Below, piece after piece: positions 33,601 to 48,600 of a stretch of 64,000 bases of DNA; position 1 is the stretch's first letter, and every line of letters starts with the position of its first letter. Below the pieces are notes generated by a model. It was given only the letters and a program-made list of their open reading frames with translations. It had not been told where the DNA came from and ran no database searches. The DNA lies in the NCBI GenBank assembly GCA_003260075.1, contig QLIY01000004.1, forward strand, positions 355,910 to 419,909, read 5' to 3'. This DNA is from Phallusia mammillata (lineage: Eukaryota; Chordata; Ascidiacea; Phlebobranchia; Ascidiidae). Made by a program: the position numbers and the translations under genes.

Positions 33601-36600
33601 CTGCAGCCGTTGTCATGTGGTGCGTAGAAATGTCTGTAGATGCCAGTGCCGTCGTTTCCGTAAAAATTGTTAAACCACTGGTTGTCATATGCGATGTTGC
33701 GCCGGTTTCTGTGTAAGTTGAGGCGGAATCAGACTTATCCGTTCTAGTTGTTTTTGCTGGTGTGGTATCGGTATTAGACCCTGAAGTGATTTCATCCATT
33801 GCAACTGCAGTAGAACTTTGTAAATTCTCTGCTTTTGGTGTGACAGTACTATCTGGTCCATTAGTAGCAGAATTTGATCCTTCCATTGTGTCTGTAACTG
33901 TCTCGTGCGTATTATCTGTCGTAGGTATAGCACCAGTAGAGTCAACCTTGGTTCCCTCCTTTGTAGCTGTTGTTGGTTTAGTATCGGTTGATGAAACGAG
34001 TGGATCTTTTGTGTTGGTAACATTCGTTGATTGACCGCTGTTGGCCAATGTAAAGGCTATCGTCTGTCCAGCAGCATTTGTGGTTCCCAAATTTTCACTG
34101 GTACCTAAAGCAAACCGACTTGTTGTAACACCATGCTTTTTTCAATATAGGGTGATTTTAACATTTTGTGGGTAATTAAAAGAAATACAGTATAAGCATC
34201 GACTAACCTATACCATCTGTTTGTTGTGGCGTAGCATCGTCTACTGCTTCTGTTGTCACATCCTCGATTCCGTGTGGTGTTAGGTCTTCAGTTTGTTTGG
34301 TTGTTGGGTTTAGAGTTGACACTATTAGTAGGGAAGAAGAAGAGGTTAGGGGAATTTTAACCTCCGTGATGTGTAGTTTTTTATGATATGGTTGGACAAT
34401 TTTATGTAACCAAATCCATTACGTGGGTAAATATTCATGTTACGTTATTCGTTTCAAATTACTAAGTAACGATTTTTTCAACTGAAGTGAGTGTGATTTT
34501 GGGTTTAGTTCTTGCTTTATGCCGTTTACGAATTACATAGGTCTTCAAAACCGTACTTACGTTGGACTGATTTTTCCTCGGAAGTAGTGCTAATTGCTAT
34601 TGTCGCTGTGTTGGCTATGGCCAGTGAAGCACTGGTTGCGGCAGGAGCTTGAATGGTCGTTGGTACCATAGTTGTTAGTGGTTCCACAGTGGTTGTTACC
34701 AGTTCAGAGCCTGTTGAATGACTGGTTATTGTTTGTGTCGCTTCATTCGTCGAAGTTGGTGCAGATATTGAAACTAGTTCAGTGCTTGAAACTGGTTCTG
34801 TGTTTGTTGCCGGTTGTGTGTTTGTAGATTGTGCCTTAGTAGTTTTTGCTTCTTCAGTGAATGTAACTGTTGTGGTATTTGACATCATTTCAGTACCTGT
34901 AGATGGTGTGATGGTTGTCACCAGTTCTGTGATTACAAAATGCTTTAAGTTTGAAAATGAATATTTGTGTCGGAAATGGTCGTTTCTATTTAAATTGTTA
35001 AACTATTCAAATACAACGCCGATTTTTTCCTTGTTTCTGCATAACTGTTTTATTAAAACAATGATTTAAAGTCAGTTATGATGGTGTATAAAAGCAAAGC
35101 AAAGTTGTTTCTACCCCCAAAAGTCAGACGTCACCATCAGTTTGATTTTCTACACCGCACGCGTTTTAACAAACAGTTTACTGCTGAAAAAGGAAAAAAA
35201 ATAAACGCTAGTTTACCTGCACCAGCCGTTTGTGCTGTGGCATACTCAGTTGTCTTTGTGGTCACTTCTTCGTTTACTTGTGTCGTTGTACCTGCAGTTT
35301 GTATTGTGGTTAGGTTAACGGCCTGTATTACCGCATAACATATTGTGTTAGAATAAAATTATTGAATTATTTTCACCTCAAGGGAATTGTTTTTGTTTAA
35401 CCATAAATAAAGCAATGTTGGTTGAGGTTTTCTGTTTAATTACATTTTATTGTTTTTTGAAGACAACAAACTTTAAACTGGCGGTTTTCCCCCGCTATAA
35501 ACGTAGCATGGATGGACAGAATAGACATATTTCAACTTTAGTTACATTTTATATTAACCCGTCGGTTTACCAATAGTTGCTGTGTATTTGGTTTGCAAGT
35601 TGGTTGATACAGCTCTTTTCTTGTCCGTTCGTGTTATCTGTAATACGAATCCCCAGACACGCTTTACTAGGATGGCCACGTCGTAAGTGTGTGTATGTGT
35701 CCCTATGATCTCAACATCGATGTTGTCTATCGGGTAACTTAAACAGGCCTCGAACTCCACGTTGACCTGTATTTCTGGGTCAGCTGTGGTGGATATGTTT
35801 TGATATCCTTCTAGCACGCTGACTAAAAAAATAGAAAAGTACGTTGCCAATATTCAACAGTATTGATTTTTTCCTGTCGAAAATGTTTACAAATAACAAC
35901 ATTCATTTACAGCTTAGTTAGAAATTGTTCGGCATTCTAAGTTACTTGTACACTGAAAACTTGTTTCTCGCATTGCTAATTTATTTCCATAAAACATAAT
36001 TACCAAATTTTAAACAACACACACGATTGCTTACTATTGCTTCGCCTTTCACACACTAGGCCCTTGCTTTTTCCACAGCCTTCTGTAAACCATTGGCCAT
36101 TGTTTAGTACGACGCAATTTTTATCAGCAGCAGTGCTGTTCGATTCCGATTTGCCAAATCGTGACTCGCTTGGCAACAATGGAGTTCCGTCTATCCACGT
36201 AAAGTTGCTGAAAGTTTCCGTTAAATCGAAAAGTCCAATCCAAAGTTCCACGTGAGTATCTGTTGGTGTTGTTTCAGTTATATTTTGAAACATTAGCAGC
36301 ATGAGCTCAAAACGAATTTTTGACATAATCTGTGTTCAGTAATTCTTGTAATAGTTGTAATGGCAACATTTTCTTACAAAAGTTGTATCAAAGTTAAATC
36401 AACATTGCTCAATTTCGCACCTTTCGTATTAACCAGGTTATTTATGAAGTTTGATGTATAGTTGCTTTTCACCATTGCAAGTGTCGCATTGAATCGCTGG
36501 CATTCGTTTTGAGCCTCTTCGAACTCGAAGCTTGCCGTCCCATGTATGAAGTATTCGGTCGGTCCGCACCCGTACCACTTATCTTCTGCAAAAATACATT

Positions 36601-39600
36601 TTTTACATTTCCAATACCTTCGGTTTGCGCCTTTCAATTCCATGTTATCAGTTTACAAATTTTTAAATCCAGTTAACCTTTGCTACCATTTTTTTTGTTT
36701 ACGGTACATTTTTATAAAATTTGGTTTGAAAAGTTTCGAAATCACATTTAGTGCAATTAGCAGTTGAAACTCTAATGAACCTGTAAATTGTGCTTACCGA
36801 CATATGGTGCTGAAGTGGTGGTCACCAGTTTATACCTTGCGGAGGTTGACACTAGCTCAGTGGTTGTTTCTCCCAGGGTTGTTGCTGTTTTAGCGTTTGT
36901 TGGTGTTGAGGTGCTTTTCACCAGTTTAGTGGTTGTTTCTGGTGCCGTGGTTGTCTGAGGTTCAGTGGTTGTTTCCAGTTCAATTGTTGTATCTGGTACC
37001 GTTTTCGTGGTCTGTTCAGTGATTGAAACTGATGCTGTGGTTGTATCTAGTTCAATGGTTGTTGCTGGCACCGTGGTTGGCACTGGTTTATTAGTTGTAT
37101 CTGGTACTGTTTTCGTCGCCTGTTCATTGCTTGTGGCTGGTGCGGTGGTTATTGTTTCAGTAGTTGTATCGGGTAATGTGGTTGTCACAACATCAACGCT
37201 TGTCGCTGGTACTATGGTTGTCACTATTTTAGTGGTTGCATCTGGTTCTGCGGTTGTCAACAGTCCAACACTTGTCGCTGATGCCATGGTTGTCACCATT
37301 TCAGTGGTTGGATCTGGTTCTGCGGTTGTCACTAGTTCAACGCTTGTCACTGGTGCTGTAGTTGTTATTATTTTAGTGGTTATATCTGGTTCTGTGGTTG
37401 TCACCAGTCCAACGCTTGTCACTGGTGCTGTAATTGTTAATATTTCAGTGGTTGTATCGGGAACTGTGGTTGTCACCAGTTCAACGCTTGTCGCTGGTGC
37501 TGTGGTTGTAACAAGTTTGGTATTTGCAAACTCCGTGGAAGTTGGAAACACTCTCGTTGTTTCCGATACCGTCGTTACGTAATCTGTTGTCCTGTCCGCG
37601 GTCGTTTCTGCGCAAATGACTTGTATTATAATATTTTTTTTTCAATAGTGGTACTAGACCAGGGGTGGGCAAACTTTTCAGTGCAAGGGCCGCATTCAAA
37701 AGTTTATAATCTTACCGGGCCGCATAGTATTTCACCAACGACCGCCAATTGCTTGCTGGTTGTTTTGTTTTAAAACAACTGATGCAAAGAATAAGGTTTG
37801 TATCATATATATACCATTTAAAGTCGACTAAAATGCTCTGATTAACAATTTCTAACTTGTGCATAAATTTAGCTGAACGGAGCTAACTGTTTATGACGTC
37901 ATAAACTGTATTGTGACGATTGCAGTGCCTTTTTTCGCATTGCTTGCACATAATAAGCGGATAAAAAGCCTGGCACATATGGTTACTAGACTGCTAATCT
38001 TTTTTCCAGTCTCACGAAATCTGTTTTAGCAGTTTAAAAATCAAAATATTTAGCAAAATAGATTGCGGCCGCAGGTTGTGCACCCCTGCGCAAAATTATT
38101 ACATAGTATATTTTCAGCTTTATGCAAATACGTTTGTTCATGACTGTACAAACATTGGTTGAAACGCTACAATTGTAATTGTTTCAAAAAAACAAGCGTT
38201 TGTTGCAACAAAGGCTGAACCACGTTTTTTGTTAATAAAGTCCGAGTGCCAACATTAAACAAAAAGTACTGCAACGACCTAAACATGATCCAAAGTGACC
38301 AAAGTTTGGGCGTCAACAGTGCAAAGTGGGCTGTTTTTGAAAACGTGAATCGCTTTTACTTTTATCGAACGAAGAAATTGTGTCAAGTGACGATTTGCAT
38401 AATAACGTGGCAGAAACAACAGGCACGTGAAAAGTATCTGTGTTTAGTTCCAAAGTATCGAACGGGTACAGATACTGCATATGGCATTGGTATCGGCAAG
38501 TCGCACCCCCGGTATTTTTAAAACTCTGCGCCTGTGCTCATAGTACTATTCAGCGTTACTCGGAAACATTTGGCGGGCCGCATAAACTCCTTTGGCGGGC
38601 CGCATGCGGCCCGCGGGCCGTAGTTTGCCCACCCCTGTACTAGACATTTCTCTAAAACTGTTATGTTTCCTGCAGCTGCTAAATACAGTATTTCCTTCAA
38701 TTTGCTTTTTAATATTAAAAATGTTTTTGTAGTATTTCAATTTAAAAAAAAAATCATGTATGCAACATGTATTTGTGGAAAAATAAAATTTAGTTACCTG
38801 CATCTGTCGCTGGTCGTGTTGAGGCACCGGTGGTTTGTTTTGTGGTTACTTGGGTAGTTTCATGTGGTGTTGTGTCGGTATTTTGTTTTGTCGTTGGTTG
38901 CGTAGTTGGTGCTACCATATCACCTGTTTTAAAATGTAGTATTTTTCTTTATATACACTCAGACGTAAATTTTACGGTTTTTTGTTTTGTTTTGGAAGTC
39001 GTAAATCGATTTACTGCCATAAAAAAACACACCACGAGAGAACTGTCTTTATGGAATTATTAAGATTTTTTTAGTTTTCGATATGTAATAGTAGTAATTT
39101 GATTTTTTAAATGGACTTACTTAGATAGGCTTTCCATTTAATCTGTAACATTGTGGAGAACCCTGGTTCGTCGTCAGTTCTAGTCAAGTTTAATGCGAAT
39201 CCCCAAACATGCTTTGCCACAATGTCCAAACTATAAGTGTAATTGGTGTCCATTTGAACCTCAACTTGTATGTCGCCAATAGCATAACTTAGACAGGTGT
39301 CATACTCCACATTGACTTCTATGGAGCGGTTAGCACTGCCGGAAATGCGCTGACATCCTTCCAGTACGCTGACTTAATACAGTAGAAAGTTTCGTTAATT
39401 GTCTTTTTGTCCAAAACAAATGTGCAACTTATACGTTCTTAACCATATGGCTTCAACGATAGTGCAACTGACGCTGTTTTAAATGTCTTTAATTTATTAC
39501 CTTTGTTATACCCTGAAAACTTGTTTACGTATGTATAAATGGTTTATTCTCATTAAAGTTGTTGCTTACTCAATACTTAACGTTTAACATTACTTACTAT

Positions 39601-42600
39601 TGCTCGGCCGTTCACACACCAGGCCTCTGGTAAACTTGCAGTGTCTTGAAAGCCAACCTTCCGGCTTAAGCAGCAAACATAACTCTTGCGTATCTTTATG
39701 GAGCCAGTTTCCGAAGAATCGTGACTCGCTGGGAAGCAGAGGACTTCCGTCTATCCACATAAAACTATTTCCTATTCCAGTTGGGTCTATAAGCCCAATC
39801 CACATGCCGCTGGAAACATCTGATGGAGAAAACGGATAAACTGTATTAATTCAATTTAAGTCCATTACCAGTTTGCTAATTATGTTTTTACGCCAGATTT
39901 CTTGATGAATAAGAAACCCGACCTAGTTCCCATAATTGCTGCTCTTACCTTCAACCACAGTTAGGTTTTTAAAGAATTGTGATGTGTAGCTGCTTTTTAT
40001 CACTGCAAGGGTTGCATTGAATTTTGCGCATTGGTTTCGCGCCTGGTAGAAGTCGAAACCCTTGTGTGGGTATATTAGGTATTCGGTTGGTCCACATCCA
40101 TACCACTTATCTTCTGCAAAAGAATGCACCAATTAAACCAACTTGTTGCCGTAACCAAAACTGAAACTAGCTAGGTTGTATGGGTTGTATATATTTTTGA
40201 TCTCTTTGCATAAATTGCCTATGTTATAGTAAACTGAAGCTTTACACTTACAACCAGGAAGATTCCTGTATAAGCTCAGTTTTATGATTGTCTATGTTGT
40301 TTGAAAAGATAATGATTTCGGTAACGTGTTTTTTTATATATAAAGGATAATCCCATGAACGAAAGCAGTAACAGTTTATGATGGACACACAAAATTCTCG
40401 TATGCACAACAGACACTAATGTGAAGTTGTTTTTAGGACTTTTTTCTCTAAGTGGGATATTTTAGCGACTGAGCAGATTTTGTTGGTAAAACTGTCTGTT
40501 ACCCTTGCAAGTGTTTGTAAACAATTTCATTCTAAAACGGACTTTGTTGTAGCTGTTATATAAATCCACCCGGCCTATCAAATGCGACATATCGAAATCA
40601 ATCACATTTTGTCCGTATGTCTAATGCAGTGGTTCTCAAACTTTTTTGTTGTCGGGACCAAATGGTAGTTTTTTAAGTGTGTAGGGAGCCGCAAAAAAAC
40701 GAAACATTGAGAAAATCACTAAACATTATGACTTTGAAAGCTAAAATACCAATGTTTGGTGGTTTTCTGAGGTCTGATGCGAGCCGCAAAATAAGTAGTT
40801 GGAGCCGTATGCGGCCCCGAAATCCGAGTTTGAGAACCACTGGTGTAATGGCTGATGTCATGAAAGAATATGTGTTCATCTCAGATGGTGTAACTTTTTA
40901 ACGTTTTGTTAAATCAACTTTTTTGACTTTCATGGGATAAGATTTTCAAGTTGTTACAGTTAAGATCACAATTATTTGCCTTTTTGTGTAACAAATGTTA
41001 ATTAATTTATGTGAAACGTTTTTTTCACGTTTCCACAAACAATGTCGTTATCAGTATGGATTTTGTACTGAAAACAAGTTGAAATTTTCATCGAAAGTTG
41101 AGGCTTTTTGTTCATTAAATGATACATTGGATAGAGATAACCCAATTGGGCTTCTAAATTAGATTACACAATTAGAGTCTTACCAATGGGAGGGTTTGTC
41201 GCCAAGGCCATGCTTGTTACTGGTGGTGTAGTGGTTTCCAGTGATGCGGTGGATGCTACAAGTGAGGTTGTTGCTTTTGCGGTGGTTGCAATTGGCATTG
41301 TGCTTATTGCTTGTGCAGTGGTAACCGCTGGTGTTGAGAGGGTCGTTAATGCTAGCAGAAAAAAGCTTAAATTGTTTTCAATTTACAAATTACTTACAGA
41401 TAAAAACTTACAGTTTGATTGGAACTACTACAACTGATTGCAAAAAGCTTGTGTGTTATGTTAGTTGCATATAATATATCGATTACCTACAACTTACTGA
41501 ATATCCTCTTCCACTTAAGTACCAGTTTTGTTGGGAAGTCCAATCGGTCGTCAGTGCGCGTTATGTTCAATTCAAAACCCCAAAAATGCGTAGCTACGAC
41601 TGTTAGGTCGTACGTAAAATTGTGATCATAAGAAATTGTCACATTTATGTCGTATGGCATGTTGGTTTGACAGGTCTCAAAAGCCACGTATGTTGTTACT
41701 TTTCGGTCGGCTGTAGCTGTTATCCCTGTGCATCCACGCAAGACGGTAGCTGCATATAAGAATCAAGAATATCTTGAGGTTTCAAAACAACTAAAATGGC
41801 TTACATTCTTGACATAACAACTGCAAAACAAGCGGTCGTATAATTTTGTTTTAAATTACTCACTGTTGCGTTGTCTTTGGCACACATAACTTTTCAAGTG
41901 AGTACATCTGTTTGACTGCCATTGGGCCGTTTCGAATAAAAATATAACACAGTCTCTTGATGCTCCATTGTTGTTGAGGGGATTTCCACCCTCAAACCGC
42001 CATTCGCTGGGTATCAGCGGACTTCCATCAACCCACATAAAGTTTTCAGCTGTACCAGTTACATCTTCCAAGCCGATCCAAGCACTGGAGTAACCTTCGG
42101 TTGAAAAATGAAAAATATCTTTTACTAATATGCGCTTTGGTGTATTACAAAGCCCAATCGACTTCAAGGGGAAGGGGAGTTTTAGTGGGTTCTTATGACC
42201 CAAAAAATTAACAAAATTTTGTTCAAGTTTGTAATAAAATGTATCTTTTTTGTTAAAAATATTTAGAACTAACTTTTTAGCCAGGTCAAGGAATCATTTA
42301 TGATACTCAAAATATACAAAACACGGATACTACTAAACTGCAAAACTTCTACGAAATAGTTATGAAGACCTTTCACCTAAATGGGTAAAGATGTATTGTA
42401 TAAACTTTGATGTGTAGTCGTTTCTTATTGTAGCAAGCGTTCCACCAAATGTCTCGCACTTAAGGCGAGCTTCGTCGTACGACAAGCCTGGTTGATTCTG
42501 TACTAGATACTCGGTCAGGCCACATGGGTACCACTTTTCCTCTGCGTTAAAATGAAGTAATCTTGTATTTGAAACTGGATTTGTTGTTTCAGAAAACATT

Positions 42601-45600
42601 TTTTTCATTTCTTTACCTGATATGCGTGGTATCATAGAAGTATTGGTTGGCGTTTGAGTTTGGGTTGTTGTGGGTGGTGTAATTATCGCTGGTATTGTTG
42701 TTTCTGTTGTTGTTGCTGGTGCAGTCGTTTCCGCTGGTTTTGTGGTAACCGCTGGTGTACTGATGGCTTCGAATGCTGAGGAAAAGAAAACTGATTAAAT
42801 GCAAAGTTATAAGGGGTGATTCGTGACAATATAATAAATCAACCTAGCCTCTACTTGTCGTTTGTGTTTATTTGGATTAGTTATTCTTTGTAAATAAGAC
42901 TGTACAATGCTGCTATTAACTGGTACTTACTAAACGTTCTTGTCCACTTGATTAGCAAGCTAGTTGGGAAATCCGATCGATGGTCGGTTCGCGTCAGGTT
43001 TATTTCGAAACCCCAGTCATACGTAGCTACGACCGCCCAATCGTAAGCAAAATTACTGTGGTAGGAAATTGTCACATTAATGCCATACGGGTCGTCACTT
43101 GTACAACTCTGAAATTCAACTTCGACTGTTGTTGTTTGGTCAGCGGTAGTTGTTATGTTTGCACATCCATGCGAAACGCTAGCTGTAGAAAAAAGAGTTA
43201 AAGAAAATTTACAAGACGATAGAGTTTAAAAACAAGTATAAATGTTCGGTTGTTTTAAGTAATTTTTATCTCACAATATATGCTTTTTCGGGGGCTTTGT
43301 TAGGTTACTTACTTTGAATTTGTCGTTGGCACACAAAACCTCTTGGAAAATCGCATCGTCGTACAAGCCATCCATATTCATTTGAATGCAAAACACAGTC
43401 TTCCTCCTTTCCGTTAGCATTCGTCGGTTCGTCTCCTTCAAACTTTGACTCGATTGGCAGCAATAGACCACCATCAATCCATTTGAAGTTTTGAGTGTTA
43501 CCAGATGCCGATTTTAATCCAATCCAAATATTTTTGTCAAATTCGTCTTTAAATAATAGTACAACGTATTACTTCATGGTTATTACGTTAGGATGCAGCT
43601 TTGGTGATGATTTCAGTAATGAGTACATGTACATTGTTGTTGAACTTTTAGTCATAGAATCATCCGAATGTTTTTCTCTTACTAAGTCAGGATAGTTGAC
43701 ACTAGAAGAACTATAAGTATGCGGCATGTATAGTTGAAGCTAAAACGTAAGTTATGATAGGAAAAAACACTTGATTTGCACATTTGTGATGATATATAAT
43801 TTTACGACTACAGCCGCTGCAATTGCCTATTTGTTGTACCGTTCTAAATGAAGATTAAATGGATTATTATAAAGGTTACGGTTACGGAGCTGATTCTGGA
43901 ACACACTAGTTGTGATTTCTTCAAGTTCGATTACGGTTCAAACAAATTCCATTTTGTTTTTGTTTAAGCTACTCTTGCACTTATGTGCCCTGTGTAAAGG
44001 TTGTGTCTATTTCACTATCTATCAAAAAGTAGACCACCCGGAAAGACCACTGTCGTGAGTTCGAATCCCACTGCAGGCTAGTTTTTTCTAGCTTACGCAT
44101 TGCCACATGGTCATGCTTGGTGGCCGCCTATTTCGGAATAACGCCTAAAATGGGGCTGGAGTACTGTGGTTTGTATATGAGTGTGCCGTGGTCGCTGGTG
44201 TACATATAGATACTTCACGGCTGATCCCAGTTATTAATTTATTTATGTACATCTTAACTGAATTATAAGATGCTGTACAGTACCATCAAGGCCTTGGATG
44301 TAGTTTATAAATTCGGACGTGTAGTTTTTCTTCAGAATTGCAAGGGTTGCGTTGAATGTCTCGCACTCAACCCGAGCTTCGTTGAAATTAAAGTTATGCT
44401 CATTATGCACCAAATACTCTTGTAAACCGCACTGGTACCACTTATCGTCTGCAATTAAAAGAGTGTATTATTCGATTGAATGTCACTGGTACAAAAATAT
44501 TTTTTGTTTATTTTGAACCCCAACAAAAGTTCGATGTTGTTGTTATGACAGAACAAACCAGATATTTACCAACAATTGGTGGTGCAGCCGTCATTGCTGG
44601 AGTTATGCCTAAAAAATTAAGCTAAGTTTGTTTGCTGTCTATTCTATGTGAAACAAACCTTATTTTCAAAACAATTCTTATCTTTAAAAACGCGTGAAAA
44701 TACTGTAGTATCCAGTTTGAAAAAACGAAATTGAGCATTTAGTGTCTTTTTTACCCCAACATAATTATATTCAATGATAAATCATATTTTTTATCAAACG
44801 TACCTGATATATTTAATCTCTGACAAATAAAGCCTCTCGGATGAAAGCAACCTCTAGAAAGCAATCGGCCATTTTGAGATAATGCTCCACAATTTTTCGC
44901 TTCTTCGTTTGTGTTTAATGGTTCCGGAGATACAAAACCTAGTTCGCTTTCTGATAATGGAGTTCCATCTAACCAGGTGAAGTTGGTTGTCGTTCCTGTG
45001 TTGTCTTGCAAACCGATCCATGGATGTTGAAATCGTTTTGCTGTTGGTTCAAGAGCATTTTGTATCATAAATACCATCAATGCAGCAATGGTTTTAGACT
45101 TTGGATTAGATATTTCGTGAAAGGTTGTTTTGTATTTTGAAAGTTGGATGGTTTGAAGAAAGCCATCACACTGCTTTTATTACAGTTTTGTCAAAGACTT
45201 TTATAATTAACAAACAAACAAACTTTTGGTCAAGTTTAAACCAACGTGTTTAACTGATGTATAGATGCGTAGCTTTTTCCCCTGCTTTGAACATAACATT
45301 TGTTGGAACTTTCTGCTAAGTTTTTGAAATATTAAACATGTAAGTAATTTTGGTGTGCAATTTCAACAAGCGAAATTTTTGCACTTACTTCTAAAATCAG
45401 ATGAAGTAAGAAAATTTGCGGTTTCATTGTTTCGTACGATGGCCAGAGATGCATTGTATGCTTCACACATCTTTCGAGCTTCGTCAAAGGAGTAGTTCGT
45501 GTTTTCATTTATCAAAAACTCGTAGTGACCAAATTGATACCATTTTTCAACTGCAAAAATATTCTACCACTTTATTCCATTCTAACTAATTTATTTTATT

Positions 45601-48600
45601 TTACACAAACAATCTGATTTTATACATTATTATTTTAAAATAATTAGTATATTTTGTTTGTATTGGTTCATTATTCTATTCAAATATGATTGCAAATTGT
45701 AAAAAGTCTGTATTTAACGCAAAAGGTAATAATTCGTAATTTTTCGACATGTTGCAAGCTTATATAAAAGCAGACTTAGTTGTTGTTCAATACTTACCAA
45801 ACGGCGGAGGCGGCTGAAAACCTACAACATAAAAATGACATTAATTAAAAGAAAACTAAATAAACTTCATTTTTAAATTTATGATAAAGCAACGAATGCT
45901 CGACACTTAAGTGTTGTGTACAAATTGTTTACAGCGTGCTTTCTTTGCATATGATACTGGCAACGTGGTATAAAAGCATAGAATATTCTGTCAAATACCA
46001 GTATCGTAACCTTTCAAGCGATAGCGATTGTTGGCCAGTTCCACTCAGGTGTAGGAATAAGAAATAACTCTTACTGTAATACGCCGCCCATTTGATCTGC
46101 GCATTGGACGGTGTTCCTGAAATGCTGTCCATTCTTATTACTAGTACATCAAATCCCCAATAGTAGATGTTCATTAACAGAGCTTCATATGTGTAACCGC
46201 CTTCAGCGATGACAAACACATCAACTGATTGCGGAGTATCAATGACGCATGTGCGAAAACGCACTGACACTATTGTAGTGTACTCCGTGCTGTTATAGTC
46301 CTGACAACCACTGATGATATCTTTGGACACAAATGAATGTATTTAGGGCAGTTTTAAATGCAAAAAAAGTGATGCCCTACTTTACATTTTACTATAAGCA
46401 ATTTTTTTTGCTTACTTTGCTTCTTCTTTGGCAGTGTAAAATGTAGTGAATATGCACCGCTGTTATATAGTTGTGTACATGGTAAAAGTTACTGTTTTGG
46501 GCCTTTTTTAATTTGCGAAGTAAGCGATTTTCAGCATTTGATACTGGGATAAAATCATAGCGTTCTTGATTAGTTTGTTTACGCCCAAAATTGGCACTAA
46601 TGTATACGAGTCATCGTTCAAATCGAAATAATACAACAATTTGAAATAGTAGAACAAAGGCCAGAGCAAACAAACCTGTCTGGTTCGTAGCCCTTTCGCA
46701 AATAAAACCTCTTCGCTGGAAGCATTGTCTAGAACTTAATTGTCCGCTATGGGACATCAGCACACAATCCACGTATGGATGATCTAAGTTAATTGGTTCC
46801 GGGGGCACAAACTTTGGTTCGCTTTCTTGAAACGAGCTTCCGTCAGGCCAGAAAAATTCGTTTGAATCTTCACCTTGGTTCCGCAGTCCTATCCACGCGT
46901 TTACAGATGTTTCTGTGTAACATCAGATGTTGCTTGTCACATTGAATTGCAGTAAAACGTAAATTGCAATCTATGTTCATAATATCGTTTAACTCATCAC
47001 TTTAAAATATATAACATGATCTCATTTATAAATATGTAAACTTGTTACTTGGTATCTCAAATATATCACAAATGTCTCGAGGACTATTTTGCGGGGAAAA
47101 AATCCTTTACATAATCAAACTAACAATATGCTTAATATGTTACTTGTGATACCTGCCAAAATGCCGAGCGAAGTAAGAAACATCACCGTTTCGTTTGTTC
47201 GTAGGAAAGCCAATGTGCCACCAAAACCTTCACAAACACTCTCAGCTTCTTCATACTTGTGATCATGGCCGGTATGAATTAGGAACTCGTTCCTGCCGCA
47301 TTGATTCCATACTTCCACTGCATTAAAAACATCAGTTACTATAACGTAAGTTGCAGAAAATAAGGCGCATTTTTGCAGTATGGAGAAATTTTTCTATTCT
47401 GTCACAAATTGTTAATGCCAGGTTACATCCATCCCGAATTTCATTGATCTTTGCCCCAAATAGACCTTAACATCCGGGTAAATTTCTCCAAATACATTAT
47501 TATTATTATTATGCAACACATAAACGTTTTGCAATTTTACTTACCTATCGGCTTAGGAGTTGCGACGAAATCTATATTAAAAAAGACAAAGTTAAAATTA
47601 ACAACTAAACCACAAACGGTTGATATATATTTTCAAACTGCACTTCTGTATTGGAATTAGTTACACTATTCGATGTTATCGTGTGTTTGCCGATTCTTAA
47701 ACCAACTACATGACTATATAGTTGTCACGTTCCGTTTTCACGGTTACGCAAAAGATTTGGGACTGACTATCGGAAGTTCTTTAACAACTAACGCTCGTGT
47801 ACTCTGATCGGCAGCAAACCTCTTCTTTTACATTTATTCACGTCCAACCACAACCAACACAACAAAAAAACAACTATTCAGCACTACTTCGCAGTTATCT
47901 CTATCTTCTTCTCTGTTACGTTACGTTATATATTTATGGTTAGATAGGGGCGCTTATATATCACGCGTTTACAATTATTGAACGAAAAAAGGCGTTAATT
48001 CGCTGTGACGATTTCCTTTAGATAAACAATGGTGATTGGCACCTCGTAACAGCGCGAACTGATAAATTGGCACATTAAACACAAACAAAAGAAGTGATGG
48101 TGTGAAACGGCCATTCGCAACAAAAAGGCTTGACCCACACAGTAAAACTCCAGCCGTTTTGGGATAACGTCGCTTGAGAACTGGGTGGCAGGATATTGTC
48201 ATGGGGCGGTCTAGAATATTTGTGACANNNNNNNNNNNNNNNNNNNNNNNNNNNNNNNNNNNNNNNNNNNNNNNNNNNNNNNNNNNNNNNNNNNNNNNNN
48301 NNNNNNNNNNNNNNNNNNNNNNNNNNNNNNNNNNNNNNNNNNNNNNNNNNNNNNNNNNNNNNNNNNNNNNNNNNNNNNNNNNNNNNNNNNNNNNNNNNNN
48401 NNNNNNNNNNNNNNNNNNNNNNNNNNNNNNNNNNNNNNNNNNNNNNNNNNNNNNNNNNNNNNNNNNNNNNNNNNNNNNNNNNNNNNNNNNNNNNNNNNNN
48501 NNNNNNNNNNNNNNNNNNNNNNNNNNNNNNNNNNNNNNNNNNNNNNNNNNNNNNNNNNNNNNNNNNNNNNNNNNNNNNNNNNNNNNNNNNNNNNNNNNNN

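Noticed and set aside
36965..37582. Plus-strand Val/Ser-rich frame of 205 codons
   Set aside because: Antisense shadow of the Thr-rich mucin exon of aGPCR-1.
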